Assembly: GCF_016792905.1 (NCBI RefSeq)
Contig: NZ_JAEULP010000020.1
Span: forward strand, 62,001-126,000
Direction: 5' to 3'
Length of the DNA stretch: 64,000 nt
From: Tabrizicola sp.
GTDB taxonomy: Bacteria; Pseudomonadota; Alphaproteobacteria; Rhodobacterales; Rhodobacteraceae
The position numbers were made by a program, and so were the translations under genes. Of the stretch, positions 45,658 through 55,195 are shown piece by piece (within the stretch, counting starts at the first letter, position 1; each line of letters begins with the position of its first letter). The notes under the pieces are model-generated. The model made no database searches. It was not told where the DNA came from and worked only from the letters and a program-made list of their open reading frames with translations.

Positions 45658-46890
45658 TCAATCGCAGCGCAGGCCCTTGTTGCGAAGCTGGTCGGCCCAG
45701 AAGAAAAGCCGGATCGAGGGGTCGAGCAGCGAGGCGCAGAAGATGTCGCGGTCGGCGGCGGTGATGGGGTCCTTCCAGCGCAGACGCTCGTGCCAGCCGT
45801 TCACCACCTGCGCGAAGGCGTTGGAACGGCCACGCGGGTCAGGCGACGGGCCGAGGGACAGAAGCGAGGCGACATAGGCGGCGTCCTGCGCGTCCGGCGG
45901 CGGGGGAATGAAGATGTTGTGTTCTGTTCCCGGGGTCTTCGGCAGGAGCGGGCGCGGCGGGCCGAGCGGCAGGCCCAGCGCCGTCACGGCTGCGGCGAGG
46001 TCGATGGGCGGCGTGATGGCGCGGGTGCGGGCGAAGAGGAAGCCGCCGCCCGCGTTGCCATTGCCGAGGCCTCCCCCGTCGAAGCCCACGAGTCCATTGG
46101 GCCGGGAATAGAACAGTTGCACCGCCCGGAACACCACCGGCGCCTCCACGCTTGCCCCGGCATAGGCGGTGGCGGTGCGGGTGCCGATTTCCTCCAGCGG
46201 CCAGGCGGCGGTTGCCCGGTCGCGCCAGATGCGGTCGTCGTTCAGATCTAGGACCAGAGCGGCGGGCTGGCGGTCATCGGGCGCGAAGAGGATGCAGGTC
46301 GCCCCCGCTTCCGCAAAATCCGCGCTGGCCGCGTGGCAGGCCGCATCGGTTGCCTTGACGAACCGGGCGCTGGTTTCGGCCTTGTCGTTGGTGAAGGCAT
46401 CGTCGCGCAGGGTGATGCGGACCCAGGCGACCTTGCCGCCGGTCAGCAGGCGCTCGCAAAGGTCGAAGCACGGGGCATCGCCGTAGAAGTCGGAGCGCAC
46501 GCCTTTGGTGTTCCAGAGATCAGGATGGTGGCTGGCGTTGCGGATGATCTCGACCCCCACCTGCCCTGCAAGCGCAATCGGCTGCGGTGCGACCGGGGAT
46601 TTCGCGGCAATCATCGCCCGGGCCTCGCGGTCGGCCATCCCCGGCAGCAAAAGCAGCGAGGCCGGAAGCGCAAGGCCAAGCGCGAGAGCGGGCCAGCGCA
46701 GCCAGCTGTTTCGGGCAAGGACGGCGGGAAGCAGCGCCCAGAGCAGGATCGTCGCCATCGGCAGGATGAAAAGAAGTGGGACGGTCAGCCCGAAGGTGAA
46801 GATCAGCACGATCAATGCCACGCCGGGGACGGCGAACAGCAGGGTCAGCGCGGTGCAGACCGCGAGCAGGATGAAGTAGGGCCGCACCAT
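45658..46890 (-). CDS. Hypothetical membrane-anchored protein (410 aa)
   Basis: ATG with AGGTGG upstream (MVRPYFILLAVCTAL). Three or four hydrophobic segments in the first 100 residues, then a soluble domain with paired Cys (APCFDLCERLL, then ACHA and TCILF). The domain contains EIIRNASHHPDLW and a FYSRPNGLVGFDGGGLGNG stretch. No family recognised; I see no enzyme motif I can name. Position of the soluble part relative to the membrane is unclear, though Cys pairs hint at periplasm. Confidence 0.75.
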   Translation of the reverse strand: MVRPYFILLAVCTALTLLFAVPGVALIVLIFTFGLTVPLLFILPMATILLWALLPAVLARNSWLRWPALALGLALPASLLLLPGMADREARAMIAAKSPVAPQPIALAGQVGVEIIRNASHHPDLWNTKGVRSDFYGDAPCFDLCERLLTGGKVAWVRITLRDDAFTNDKAETSARFVKATDAACHAASADFAEAGATCILFAPDDRQPAALVLDLNDDRIWRDRATAAWPLEEIGTRTATAYAGASVEAPVVFRAVQLFYSRPNGLVGFDGGGLGNGNAGGGFLFARTRAITPPIDLAAAVTALGLPLGPPRPLLPKTPGTEHNIFIPPPPDAQDAAYVASLLSLGPSPDPRGRSNAFAQVVNGWHERLRWKDPITAADRDIFCASLLDPSIRLFFWADQLRNKGLRCD

Positions 46891-47033
46891 CAGACCACCT
46901 GAACGCCACTTGACTGCCAGCGACCCTAGCCCGGCAGGCAACGGCGCGCAAATCGCGTTCTGCACCGCACGCGACGCTTGAATTGCACGAACGGATAATA
47001 TCGGATGGGCAAAGAGAATCGGAGAGGTGGCGC

Positions 47034-49025
47034 GTGACGGTCCGGACCGAGTTTCCCGAAGCGATCACCGAAATCGAGGATCTGCGGATCCCGATGCCCG
47101 ACGGCACGCGGCTTTCGGCCCGGGTCTGGATGCCCGCCGATGCCGCCACCCGCCCGGTCCCTGCCGTGCTGGAATACATCCCCTACCGCAAGCGCGACGG
47201 CACCCTGCCCCGCGATGAGCTGATGCACCCTTATGTCGCCGGACATGGCTATGCCTGTGTCCGGGTCGACATCCGTGGCAATGGCGACAGTGAAGGGCTG
47301 ATGGAGGACGAATATTCCGCGCAGGAGTTGCAGGATGCCTGCGACGTGATCGCCTGGCTGGCCAGGCAGGACTGGTGTTCGGGCAGCGTGGGGATGATGG
47401 GGAAAAGCTGGGGCGGGTTCAACTGCCTGCAGACGGCCTTCCTGCAACCCCCGGCGTTGAAGGCGGTGATCTCGGTCTATTCCACCACCGACCGCTTTGC
47501 CGATGACATCCACTTCAAGGGCGGCGCGCTTCTGGGGGAAAACTTCGGCTGGGGCAGCGTGATGCTGAGCTATTCCTCGCGTCCGGGCGATCCGCTTCTG
47601 CACAACGGCTGGCGCGAGGACTGGCTGAAACGGCTGGAGGCGGAGCCTTTCCATGCCCCCGGCTGGGCGGCGCACCAGACGCGGGACGCCTACTGGAAGC
47701 ACGGATCGATCTGCGAAGACTGGAACCGGATGACCGTCCCTATCCTGTCCTTCGGCGGCTGGAACGACAATTACATGAACACGGTCGCCGCGCTGATGCA
47801 GAATGCGCGGGGGCCGGTGAAGGGGATCATCGGGCCCTGGGTGCACCAGTATCCGCATACCGCCGTGCCGGGTCCGAAGATCGGCTTCCTGCAATTGGCG
47901 ATCCGCTGGTGGGACCGCTGGCTGAAGGGCATCGAGAACGGGGCGGAGGATGACCCGGCCTTCCGCGCCTACATGCTGCATTCCCAACCGCCGAACCCCA
48001 GCGCACCGCATCGCGACGGGCACTGGATCGCCGAGGCCGCATGGCCGACGCCGCGGGTCAGCCGCCGGGTGATGGTGGTTTCGGATGCGGGGCTTGGGGT
48101 TGCGGGGCCGCTTTCGGCGTCGGTCTGCACGGCGCAACACCTCGGGATGCAGGCGGGAGAGTATTTCCCGATGGGGCTGAACGCCGAAATGGCGGGAGAC
48201 CAGCGCACCGACGACGCGCTGTCGGTCTGCTTCGATGCCGCGCCCCTCGCCGAACCGCTGGAGGTTCTGGGGGCGGCGCGGCTGACGCTGCGACTGGCCT
48301 CGGACAAGCCGCTGGCATTCCTCGTAGCGCGGCTTTGCGATGTGGCGCCCGATGGCTCCTCGACCCGGATTGCGCATGGCATCCTGAACCTCTGCCACCG
48401 GCGCAGCCGCGAGGAACCGGAGCCGATGCTGCCGGGTGTGCCGGAGGACATCACGCTGGTGCTGGACCAGATGGGCTATCGTCTCGCGACGGGCCACAGG
48501 CTGCGGCTGGCGCTGTCGACGACCTACTGGCCCTTCGTCTGGCCCAGCCCGGAGGCAGCGACGCTGGAGATCACGGCGGCAAGCCTGGATCTGCCGGTGC
48601 ATCAGGGGACGGGCGCGGCGGAATGGACCCCTCCCCCGGCCGAAACCGCGCCGCCGTGGAAGCACCGGATGCTGCGCACGGGAAGCGCCACGCGCCGGAT
48701 CGAGACCGACCTGATCGCCGGGCGGCATGCGCTGGTGGTCGAGGACGACCAGGGCGATCCGGAGAACCTGACGCATGGGCTGATCACCGGCGAGCATACG
48801 ACCGAGCGCTGGGAGATCGGGGCCGATCCGCTGTCCGCCCGCGCCGAGATCAGCTGGGAACAGCGCCTGTCGCGCGGGGACTGGCGGGTGATGACGCGGG
48901 TGGCGACGGCGATGACCGCGACCGCCACGCATTTGCGCATGCAGGCGACGCTGACCGCCCGGGAGGGCGACGCCGTTGTCTTCCGGCGCGACTGGGACGA
49001 GGAGGTGGAGCGCAAGTTTGTGTGA
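47034..49025 (+). CDS. CocE/NonD family alpha/beta hydrolase (X-Pro dipeptidyl-peptidase S15-like)
   Basis: 663 residues from a GTG preceded by GGAGAGG; upstream in-frame ATG lacks similarity to the family. N-terminus ITEIEDLRIPMPDGTRLSAR is typical, with the alpha/beta-hydrolase core: nucleophile S125 in MGKSWGGF, Asp in GGWNDNY, His in GPWVHQYPH, and C-terminal jelly-roll (QMGYRLATGHRLRLALST). It hydrolyses an ester or peptide bond. It lies 103 bp before a peptide ABC transporter and probably belongs to the same operon, processing imported peptides. Confidence 0.93.
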   Translation: MTVRTEFPEAITEIEDLRIPMPDGTRLSARVWMPADAATRPVPAVLEYIPYRKRDGTLPRDELMHPYVAGHGYACVRVDIRGNGDSEGLMEDEYSAQELQDACDVIAWLARQDWCSGSVGMMGKSWGGFNCLQTAFLQPPALKAVISVYSTTDRFADDIHFKGGALLGENFGWGSVMLSYSSRPGDPLLHNGWREDWLKRLEAEPFHAPGWAAHQTRDAYWKHGSICEDWNRMTVPILSFGGWNDNYMNTVAALMQNARGPVKGIIGPWVHQYPHTAVPGPKIGFLQLAIRWWDRWLKGIENGAEDDPAFRAYMLHSQPPNPSAPHRDGHWIAEAAWPTPRVSRRVMVVSDAGLGVAGPLSASVCTAQHLGMQAGEYFPMGLNAEMAGDQRTDDALSVCFDAAPLAEPLEVLGAARLTLRLASDKPLAFLVARLCDVAPDGSSTRIAHGILNLCHRRSREEPEPMLPGVPEDITLVLDQMGYRLATGHRLRLALSTTYWPFVWPSPEAATLEITAASLDLPVHQGTGAAEWTPPPAETAPPWKHRMLRTGSATRRIETDLIAGRHALVVEDDQGDPENLTHGLITGEHTTERWEIGADPLSARAEISWEQRLSRGDWRVMTRVATAMTATATHLRMQATLTAREGDAVVFRRDWDEEVERKFV

Positions 49026-49043
49026 CGACCCGCGAAAAAACGT

Positions 49044-49072
49044 TTGTCGCAAGACAGGGTTCGCGGTTTATT
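49044..49072 (+). promoter_or_regulatory. Weak candidate promoter before the peptide ABC transporter
   Basis: TTGTCG (49044-49049), 17-bp spacer, TTTATT (49067-49072). Four of six at each hexamer. Would start transcription about 50 bp before the SBP gene. By eye only; read-through from the hydrolase gene is equally plausible. Confidence 0.25.
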
Positions 49073-49128
49073 GATTCCCAAGTCAACAAAAGAATCCCCG
49101 GTACGGGGACCAATCCAGGGAGACCAGC

Positions 49129-50727
49129 ATGAACGACAAGCACAACCAGCTTGACTGGATGGTGGCTGAGGCTGCCAAGGGCCGGATGACCCGGCGCGAA
49201 TTCGTCGGCCGCACGACGGCGCTCGGGGTATCGGCCGGGCTCGCCTCGGCGCTCTTCGGCAAGGCCGCGCGGGCGCAGGAGGCCAAGAAGGGCGGCGTGA
49301 TCCGCGTCGGCATGCAGGGGGGCGAGTCGACCAACAGCCTCGACCCGGCGCTGGCGGCGTCCGAAGTGCCGTTCCAGGTGAACATGACCTGGGGCGAGAT
49401 GCTCTGCGACGTGAAGCCGGACGGCTCGCTCGACATGCGGATCGCCGAAGAGGTTTCCTCGACGCCCGATGCCGCCGAATGGAAATTCAAGATCCGCCAA
49501 GGCGTGGAATACCACGGCGGCGGCACGGTGACGGCGGATGACGTGGTGGCGACGCTGAAGCGGCACACCGACGAGAAGGCGCAGTCGGGCGCGCTGGGGA
49601 TCGTGCAGGGCATTGCCGACATGAAGGCCGAGGGTGACATGGTCACGCTGAAGCTGAATGCGGCCAACGCCGACCTGCCCTATCTGATGGCCGACTATCA
49701 CCTGATCATCCAGCCGGGCGGCGGGGTGGACAACCCGACGTCAGGCATCGGCGCCGGCCCCTATGCGGTGGAGGTGAACGAGCCCGGCGTGCGCCACACC
49801 TTCAAGAAACACGCCAATTACTTTGACAGCACCATCGGCCATGCCGACGAGGTCGAGATCCTGGTGATCAACGACAACACCGCGCGGACGGCCGCATTGC
49901 AGTCGGGCCAGATCCACATGATCAACCGGGTCGACCCGAAGATCGTCGAGCTTCTGAAAGGCGCGGCAGGTATCCAGATCAAGGCGGTCGCGGGGCGGGG
50001 GCACTATGTCTTCATCATGCATGTCGACAAGGCCCCCTTCGACAACAACGACATGCGCATGGCGCTGAAATACGCGATCAACCGGCAGGAGATGGTCGAC
50101 AAGATCCTGGGCGGGCTGGGCAGCCGGGGCAACGACTTCCCGATCAACGCGGCCTATCCGCTGTTCGACGACAGCATCGAGCAGCGCGAGTATGACGCGG
50201 CCAAGGCGGCGGAGTACTACAAGAAGTCCGGCCACGATGGTTCGCCCATCATCCTGCGCACCGCTGCGGGCGCCTTCCCCGGCGCGGTGGATGCGGCGAA
50301 CCTGTTTGCCGCCTCGGCAAATGCGGCGGGCATCCCGCTGCAGGTGAAGCTGGAGCCCGACGACGGCTACTGGTCGAACGTCTGGAACGTCGAACCTTTC
50401 TGCGCGTCCTACTGGGGCGGGCGTCCGGTGCAGGACCAGATGTACACCACGGCCTACCTGTCCACCGCCGACTGGAACGACACCAAGTTCAAGAACGCCA
50501 AGTTCGACGAGCTTCTGCTCGCCGCGCGGGGTGAGCTGGACGCGGCGAAGCGCAAGTCGGAATACAGCGAGATGGCGCATATCCTGCGCGACGAAGGCGG
50601 CCTGATCCTGCCGATGTTCAACGACTTCGTCTCGGGGGTCAGCGACGTGATCGGCGGCTGGGCCGACGATCCGAACGGCGAGCTGATGAACGGACGCGCG
50701 CAGGTCCGTTGCTGGCTGAACGCCTGA
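49129..50727 (+). CDS. Peptide/opine-type ABC transporter substrate-binding protein (SBP_bac_5, DppA-like)
   Basis: 532 residues with ATG after GGGAGACCAGC. Twin-arginine signal: TRREFVGRTTALGVSAG, cleavage near ARAQEA, so exported folded by Tat. The mature protein has the SBP_bac_5 pattern (GGVIRVGMQGGESTNSLDPA, VEYHGGGTVTADDVV, GAGPYAVEVNEPGVRHTFKK, MRMALKYAINRQEMVDKIL). It captures peptides or similar solutes in the periplasm for the permeases that follow. Confidence 0.94.
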   Translation: MNDKHNQLDWMVAEAAKGRMTRREFVGRTTALGVSAGLASALFGKAARAQEAKKGGVIRVGMQGGESTNSLDPALAASEVPFQVNMTWGEMLCDVKPDGSLDMRIAEEVSSTPDAAEWKFKIRQGVEYHGGGTVTADDVVATLKRHTDEKAQSGALGIVQGIADMKAEGDMVTLKLNAANADLPYLMADYHLIIQPGGGVDNPTSGIGAGPYAVEVNEPGVRHTFKKHANYFDSTIGHADEVEILVINDNTARTAALQSGQIHMINRVDPKIVELLKGAAGIQIKAVAGRGHYVFIMHVDKAPFDNNDMRMALKYAINRQEMVDKILGGLGSRGNDFPINAAYPLFDDSIEQREYDAAKAAEYYKKSGHDGSPIILRTAAGAFPGAVDAANLFAASANAAGIPLQVKLEPDDGYWSNVWNVEPFCASYWGGRPVQDQMYTTAYLSTADWNDTKFKNAKFDELLLAARGELDAAKRKSEYSEMAHILRDEGGLILPMFNDFVSGVSDVIGGWADDPNGELMNGRAQVRCWLNA

Positions 50728-50737
50728 GGCGGGGCGC

Positions 50738-51694
50738 GTGCATCCGATCCTGAGACTTGTGGTCCAGCGCCTTGCGCTGGGCCTCCTCCTGCTCCTCGCC
50801 GTCTCGGCCGTGATCTTCCTGGGCGTCGAGGCGCTGCCGGGCGACACGGCTCAGGCGATCCTGGGGCAACAGGCCACGCCCGAGGCGCTGGCCAACCTGC
50901 GCGAGAAGATGGGGCTGAACCAGCCGCCCCTGACCCGGTATTTCCAGTGGCTCGGCGGTATCCTGACCGGCGACCTGGGCCATGCGCTGACCAACGGCGC
51001 CGACATCGCGCAATCCATCGGGCAACGTCTTGGCAACACTTTGTTCCTGGCGGGCTGCGCGGCCGTGATCGCCGTGCCGCTGGCGATCCTTCTGGGCCTC
51101 ATCGCCGCCCGATATGCCGGGCGCTGGCCTGACAAGCTGATCTCGGGCGTAACGCTGACAACGATCAGCCTGCCGGAATTCGTCGCAGCCTATTTCGTGA
51201 TCTATCTCCTCACCCAATTGATCCCGATCTTCCAGCCCGTCGCCATGGTCTTCCCCGGCATGGGCTTCTGGGAAAAGCTGCACGCCGTCGCCCTGCCGGT
51301 CATCGTCCTTGTGCTGGTCGTCCTGGCCCACATGATGCGGATGACCCGCGCGGCGATCCTGAACGTCATGCAGTCGGCCTATATCGAGACGGCGGAACTC
51401 AAGGGCCTGTCGCCGATGACGATCATCTGGCGCCACGCTTTCCCGAATGCCATCGCGCCGGTGGTCAGCGTGGTGATGCTGAACCTTGCCTATCTGGTCG
51501 TCGGTGTCGTCGTGGTCGAGGTGGTGTTCGGCTACAACGCCCTTGGCCAGTACCTGGTCGACCATGTGACCAAGCGCGACCTGCCGGTGGTGCAGGCGGT
51601 GGGGCTGATCTTCGCCGCCGTCTACATCTTCCTGAACATGCTGGCCGACATCATCGGCATCCTGGCCAACCCGCGTCTGAGGCACCCGAAATGA
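50738..51694 (+). CDS. Peptide ABC transporter permease 1 (DppB-like)
   Basis: 318 residues, GTG start 10 bp after the SBP stop. Six transmembrane helices with the EAA loop at YIETAELKGLSPMTIIWRHAF. N-terminal MHPILRLVVQRLALGLLLLL and LPGDTAQAILGQQATPE are typical of DppB. Pairs with the next permease in the membrane. The stop overlaps the next ATG in ATGA. Confidence 0.95.
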   Translation: MHPILRLVVQRLALGLLLLLAVSAVIFLGVEALPGDTAQAILGQQATPEALANLREKMGLNQPPLTRYFQWLGGILTGDLGHALTNGADIAQSIGQRLGNTLFLAGCAAVIAVPLAILLGLIAARYAGRWPDKLISGVTLTTISLPEFVAAYFVIYLLTQLIPIFQPVAMVFPGMGFWEKLHAVALPVIVLVLVVLAHMMRMTRAAILNVMQSAYIETAELKGLSPMTIIWRHAFPNAIAPVVSVVMLNLAYLVVGVVVVEVVFGYNALGQYLVDHVTKRDLPVVQAVGLIFAAVYIFLNMLADIIGILANPRLRHPK

Positions 51695-52506
51695 GGCTTC
51701 CGCTTTCCGCCCTCATCGGCCTTGTCCTGACCGGGAGCTTCCTCTTCATCGCGGTCTTCGGGCACTGGATCGCGCCATGGCCCATCGACGACAGCTCCGG
51801 CGGCCAATGGGAGGGCATGTCGGCTGCGCACTGGCTGGGCACCGACACCATCGGCCGCGACATCCTGAGCCGCCTGATCTATGGCGCGCAGATCACCATC
51901 TTCGTGGCACTGGCTTCGTCCATCCTGGCGTTCTCGCTCGGGGCCTTCCTGGGCTTCCTTGCCGCCGTGAAGGGGGGATGGATCGACCAGATCCTGTCGC
52001 GGGTCGTCGATCTGATCATGGCGGTGCCCTCGCTGATCGTCGCGCTGGTCATGCTGTCGGTCCTGCCGCTGAACCTGACGGTCCTGATTCTGGTCATGGG
52101 CATCCTCGATTCCACGCGCGTCTTCCGCCTGTCGCGCGCCGTGGCCGTCGACATCGCCGTCATGGACTATGTCGAGGCCGCCAAGCTACGGGGCGAGAAG
52201 GGCACCTGGGTGATCTTCCGGGAAATCCTGCCGAACGCGCTGTCGCCGCTGGTCGCCGAGTTCGGGCTCCGTTTCATCTTCGCGGTCCTGTTCATCTCGA
52301 CCCTGTCCTTCCTTGGCCTTGGTGTGCAGCCGCCGCTGGCGGACTGGGGCGGGATGGTGAAGGAGAACAAGGACGGGCTGATCTACGGCAAGTCCGCTGC
52401 GCTCCTGCCCGCCGCCGCGATTGCCGCGCTGGCGATCAGCGTGAACCTGGTGGCGGACTGGATCCTGACCCGCACCTCCAGCCTGAAAGGAGGCCGCGGT
52501 GGCTGA
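51691..52506 (+). CDS. Peptide ABC transporter permease 2 (DppC-like)
   Basis: 271 residues; ATG overlaps the DppB stop (ATGA). Six helices; EAA loop at YVEAAKLRGEKGTWVIFREI and the DppC N-terminal domain (HWLGTDTIGRDILSRLIYGA). Its 3' end overlaps the ATPase gene's GTG by 8 bp, so all subunits are translated in coupling. Confidence 0.95.
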   Translation: MRLPLSALIGLVLTGSFLFIAVFGHWIAPWPIDDSSGGQWEGMSAAHWLGTDTIGRDILSRLIYGAQITIFVALASSILAFSLGAFLGFLAAVKGGWIDQILSRVVDLIMAVPSLIVALVMLSVLPLNLTVLILVMGILDSTRVFRLSRAVAVDIAVMDYVEAAKLRGEKGTWVIFREILPNALSPLVAEFGLRFIFAVLFISTLSFLGLGVQPPLADWGGMVKENKDGLIYGKSAALLPAAAIAALAISVNLVADWILTRTSSLKGGRGG

Positions 52507-54133
52507 TCCCCTGCTTCTGATCAAGGGCCTTGTGATCGAGGCCACCTCCTACCCGCCGGGGGAACCCCCGAAGAATGTGACGCTGGTGCATGGCGTTGAC
52601 CTGACGTTGCAGAAGGGCAAGGTCCTGGGGCTGATCGGCGAATCCGGGGCTGGCAAGTCGACCATCGGGCTTTCGGCCATGTCCTACGGGCGCGGCGGGG
52701 TGCGGCTGACCGGGGGCACGATCCATCTGAACGGGCGGGAAATCCGGCTCGCCTCGCACAAGGACCTGCGGGAGCTGCGGGGGCGCGAAGTCACCTATGT
52801 CTCGCAATCGGCGGCGGCGAGTTTCAACCCGGCCAAGCAGATCATGGAGCAGGTGATCGAGACCTGCCTGAGCCACGGGCTGTGCAGCAAGGCCGAGGCC
52901 GAGGCCCGCGCCCGGGGGCTGTTCAAGAAGCTGGGCCTGCCGAACCCCGACACCATCGGCAACCGCTATCCGCACCAGGTTTCCGGCGGGCAGTTGCAGC
53001 GCTGCATGACGGCGATGGCCCTCTGCCCGAAGCCCGATCTGGTGATCTTCGACGAACCGACGACCGCGCTGGACGTGACGACGCAGATCGACGTGCTGGC
53101 CGCGATCAAGGAGGCTATCCGCGACACCCATGTCGCTGCCCTGTATATCACGCACGACCTTGCCGTGGTGGCGCAGGTCGCCGACGAGATCATGGTGCTG
53201 CGTCATGGCCGGATGGTGGAGCTGGGCGAGACCGGGCAGATCATCCATGCCCCCACGCAGGACTATACCAGGGCGCTGGTATCGGTCCGCGGGCTGGAGC
53301 ATACCGAGAAATCGCCTGCCCCGCCGGTGTTGCAGGTCGCGAACATCACGGCCCGCTATCGGGGTACCAGTTTCGACGTGCTGAAGAACGTCTCGGTCGA
53401 CCTGCCCGCCGGGCAGACGCTGGCGGTGGTGGGCGAATCGGGCTCGGGCAAGTCGACGCTTGCACGGGCGATCACCGGGCTGTTGCCGCCCACGCAAGGG
53501 CGGATCACCTTTGCCGGTCGGCAGCTGTCGGCGGATTTGGCGGGGCGCAGCAAGGACGACCTGCGCGAGATCCAGATGATCTACCAGATGGCCGACACCG
53601 CGATGAACCCGCGGCAAACGGTCGGGACGATCATCGGGCGGCCGCTGGAGTTCTACTTCGGGCTGAAAGGAGCCGAGCGCGACCGGCGGGTGCAGGAGCT
53701 TCTGGACCAGATCGAGATGGGCAAGGGCTTCGCGCAGCGTTATCCGGCGGAACTGTCGGGCGGGCAGAAGCAGCGGGTCTGCATCGCGCGGGCACTGGCG
53801 GCGAACCCGAAGCTGATCATCTGCGACGAGGTGACATCGGCGCTGGATCCGCTGGTGGCGGACGGGATCCTCAAGCTTCTCCTGAACCTGCAGGCCGAGG
53901 CGCATGTGGCCTATCTGTTCATCACCCATGACCTTGCCACCGTGAAGGCCATCGCCGACAAGATCGCGGTGATGTTCAAGGGCGCGGTCGTGCGCTACGG
54001 CCAGAAATCCGACGTGCTGACCCCGCCCTTCGATGACTACACCGACCTGTTGCTCAGCTCGGTGCCCGAGATGGAGCTGGGCTGGCTGGAGCAGGTGATC
54101 GCGCATCGCAGGATGGAAAGCGCGGGGAACTGA
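52499..54133 (+). CDS. Fused double ATPase of a peptide ABC transporter (DppD-DppF in one chain)
   Basis: 544 residues, GTG start overlapping the permease by 8 bp. Two complete ATPase modules: Walker [10 protein letters not shown] at residues 47-55 and GESGSGKST at 312-320; signatures VSGGQLQR and LSGGQKQR; Walker B LVIFDEP and LIICDEV. Classical Dpp/Opp systems use two separate ATPase genes, so this is a gene fusion, seen in YejF-type and some alphaproteobacterial systems. It powers uptake by the preceding permeases. Confidence 0.95.
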   Translation: MADPLLLIKGLVIEATSYPPGEPPKNVTLVHGVDLTLQKGKVLGLIGESGAGKSTIGLSAMSYGRGGVRLTGGTIHLNGREIRLASHKDLRELRGREVTYVSQSAAASFNPAKQIMEQVIETCLSHGLCSKAEAEARARGLFKKLGLPNPDTIGNRYPHQVSGGQLQRCMTAMALCPKPDLVIFDEPTTALDVTTQIDVLAAIKEAIRDTHVAALYITHDLAVVAQVADEIMVLRHGRMVELGETGQIIHAPTQDYTRALVSVRGLEHTEKSPAPPVLQVANITARYRGTSFDVLKNVSVDLPAGQTLAVVGESGSGKSTLARAITGLLPPTQGRITFAGRQLSADLAGRSKDDLREIQMIYQMADTAMNPRQTVGTIIGRPLEFYFGLKGAERDRRVQELLDQIEMGKGFAQRYPAELSGGQKQRVCIARALAANPKLIICDEVTSALDPLVADGILKLLLNLQAEAHVAYLFITHDLATVKAIADKIAVMFKGAVVRYGQKSDVLTPPFDDYTDLLLSSVPEMELGWLEQVIAHRRMESAGN

Positions 54134-54144
54134 TGGCAAGACAG

Positions 54145-54214
54145 CGATTTCTTCGAAGAAATCGTGCCGGAGCCTTTGAAGGCTCCGAACCGGAATTTTC
54201 AAAAATTCCGGTTC
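54145..54214 (+). repeat. TTCGAA-type triple-hairpin intergenic element, copy 3
   Basis: Three hairpins in a row: a perfect palindrome CGATTTCTTCGAAGAAATCG (54145-54164), CGGAGCC..TTTGAA..GGCTCCG (54168-54187, core changed by one base), and a 12-bp stem with CCGGAATTTT arms at 54188-54213 with core changed. Lies 11 bp past the ABC ATPase stop. Same design as the copies at 22469 and 41774, one hairpin longer. Confidence 0.7.
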
Positions 54215-54245
54215 TTGCCGGATATATGTTAGGCGAGCTTCAGAC

Positions 54246-55079
54246 GTGACCAAACTTCTTCTCATCATCCTTGACGGCGTGCCCTACCGGAACTGGCGGC
54301 GGCTCTTCGGCAACCTCGAAGGCTGGGTCGAACAGGGCCATGCTCGGGTCCGGAAGATGCGCGCGGTGCTGCCTTCGACTTCGGCCTCTTGCTACGCCTC
54401 GATCCACACCGGCGTGCCGCCGCAAGATCACCTGATCTGGGACAACGCGGACATCCGGCGGCTGGAATTTCCCGATGTTTTCAGCGAATTGACCCGCGCG
54501 GGCAGGAAAACGGGGGCGGTGACGCACAGCTACTGGTCCGAGTTCTTCAACCGCGCGCCTTTCGACGTGGTCCGCGACATCGAATATGACGAGCCCGAGG
54601 GGCCGATCACCCATGGCCGCTTCCACACCATGCGCGGCTACGGTCATGCAAACCAGATGACGCCCGCCGACTACGACCTGTTCGGAACGCTGACAAGGCT
54701 GTGCGAAGTCAAGGGGATAGACTACGGCATCCTGCATACCTGCACGCTGGACAGCATGGGCCACCGTTTCTTCCACGACTGCGAGGAGATGGATCACGCC
54801 TGCTTCCACTTGGACGCGATTCTTGCGCCGTTCATCCACCGCTGGCGGCAGGACGGGTACGAGGTGATCGTCACCGCCGACCACGGCCAGGACGCGCGGG
54901 GGCATCATGGCGGGACGGGTGAGGAGCAGCGTGACTTTGCGTTTTACTATTTCGGGAACAGTGCCTTGCCTGGCGAAGATGAAGTTCTGGATCAACTTGC
55001 CCTTGCGCCTTCGATCCTGACCCGGATGGGCGTGCCGGTCCCGTCCACGATGACGGCAAAGCCCTTCTTCACGCCCTGA
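54246..55079 (+). CDS. Alkaline-phosphatase-superfamily protein (type I phosphodiesterase/nucleotide pyrophosphatase-like)
   Basis: 277 residues, GTG start (MTKLLLIILDGVPYRNW). Metal-site residues: D in LILDG-like IILDGVP, nucleophile Ser/Thr in LPSTSASCYAS, DxxGH in CTLDSMGHRFF, and TADHGQD. These are the AP-superfamily binuclear zinc ligands. Substrate unknown (phosphodiester or phosphonate). Follows the peptide ABC operon with a hairpin repeat between, so it may be the last member of that operon. Confidence 0.9.
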   Translation: MTKLLLIILDGVPYRNWRRLFGNLEGWVEQGHARVRKMRAVLPSTSASCYASIHTGVPPQDHLIWDNADIRRLEFPDVFSELTRAGRKTGAVTHSYWSEFFNRAPFDVVRDIEYDEPEGPITHGRFHTMRGYGHANQMTPADYDLFGTLTRLCEVKGIDYGILHTCTLDSMGHRFFHDCEEMDHACFHLDAILAPFIHRWRQDGYEVIVTADHGQDARGHHGGTGEEQRDFAFYYFGNSALPGEDEVLDQLALAPSILTRMGVPVPSTMTAKPFFTP

Positions 55080-55146
55080 CAGGCCAGCCGGAAGGCCACA
55101 ACCGCAGGAATATGCTGGACATAGTATCGTTCGCCTGTTGAAAGCC

Positions 55147-55164
55147 CCCGGCGCCTTGTGCAAC
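55147..55164 (+). promoter_or_regulatory. Shared 18-bp motif before the BTAD regulator gene
   Basis: CCCGGCGCCTTGTGCAAC, ending 31 bp before the BTAD start. The same motif with two changes lies at 57693-57710 before the YcaO gene. A TGAAA lies a few bases upstream in both, and both are followed by GGTC. Possible site of the BTAD regulator or another regulator of the cluster. Confidence 0.45.
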
Positions 55165-55195
55165 GCTGGTCGCGAGGTTTCGGGGGACCTCCTGC

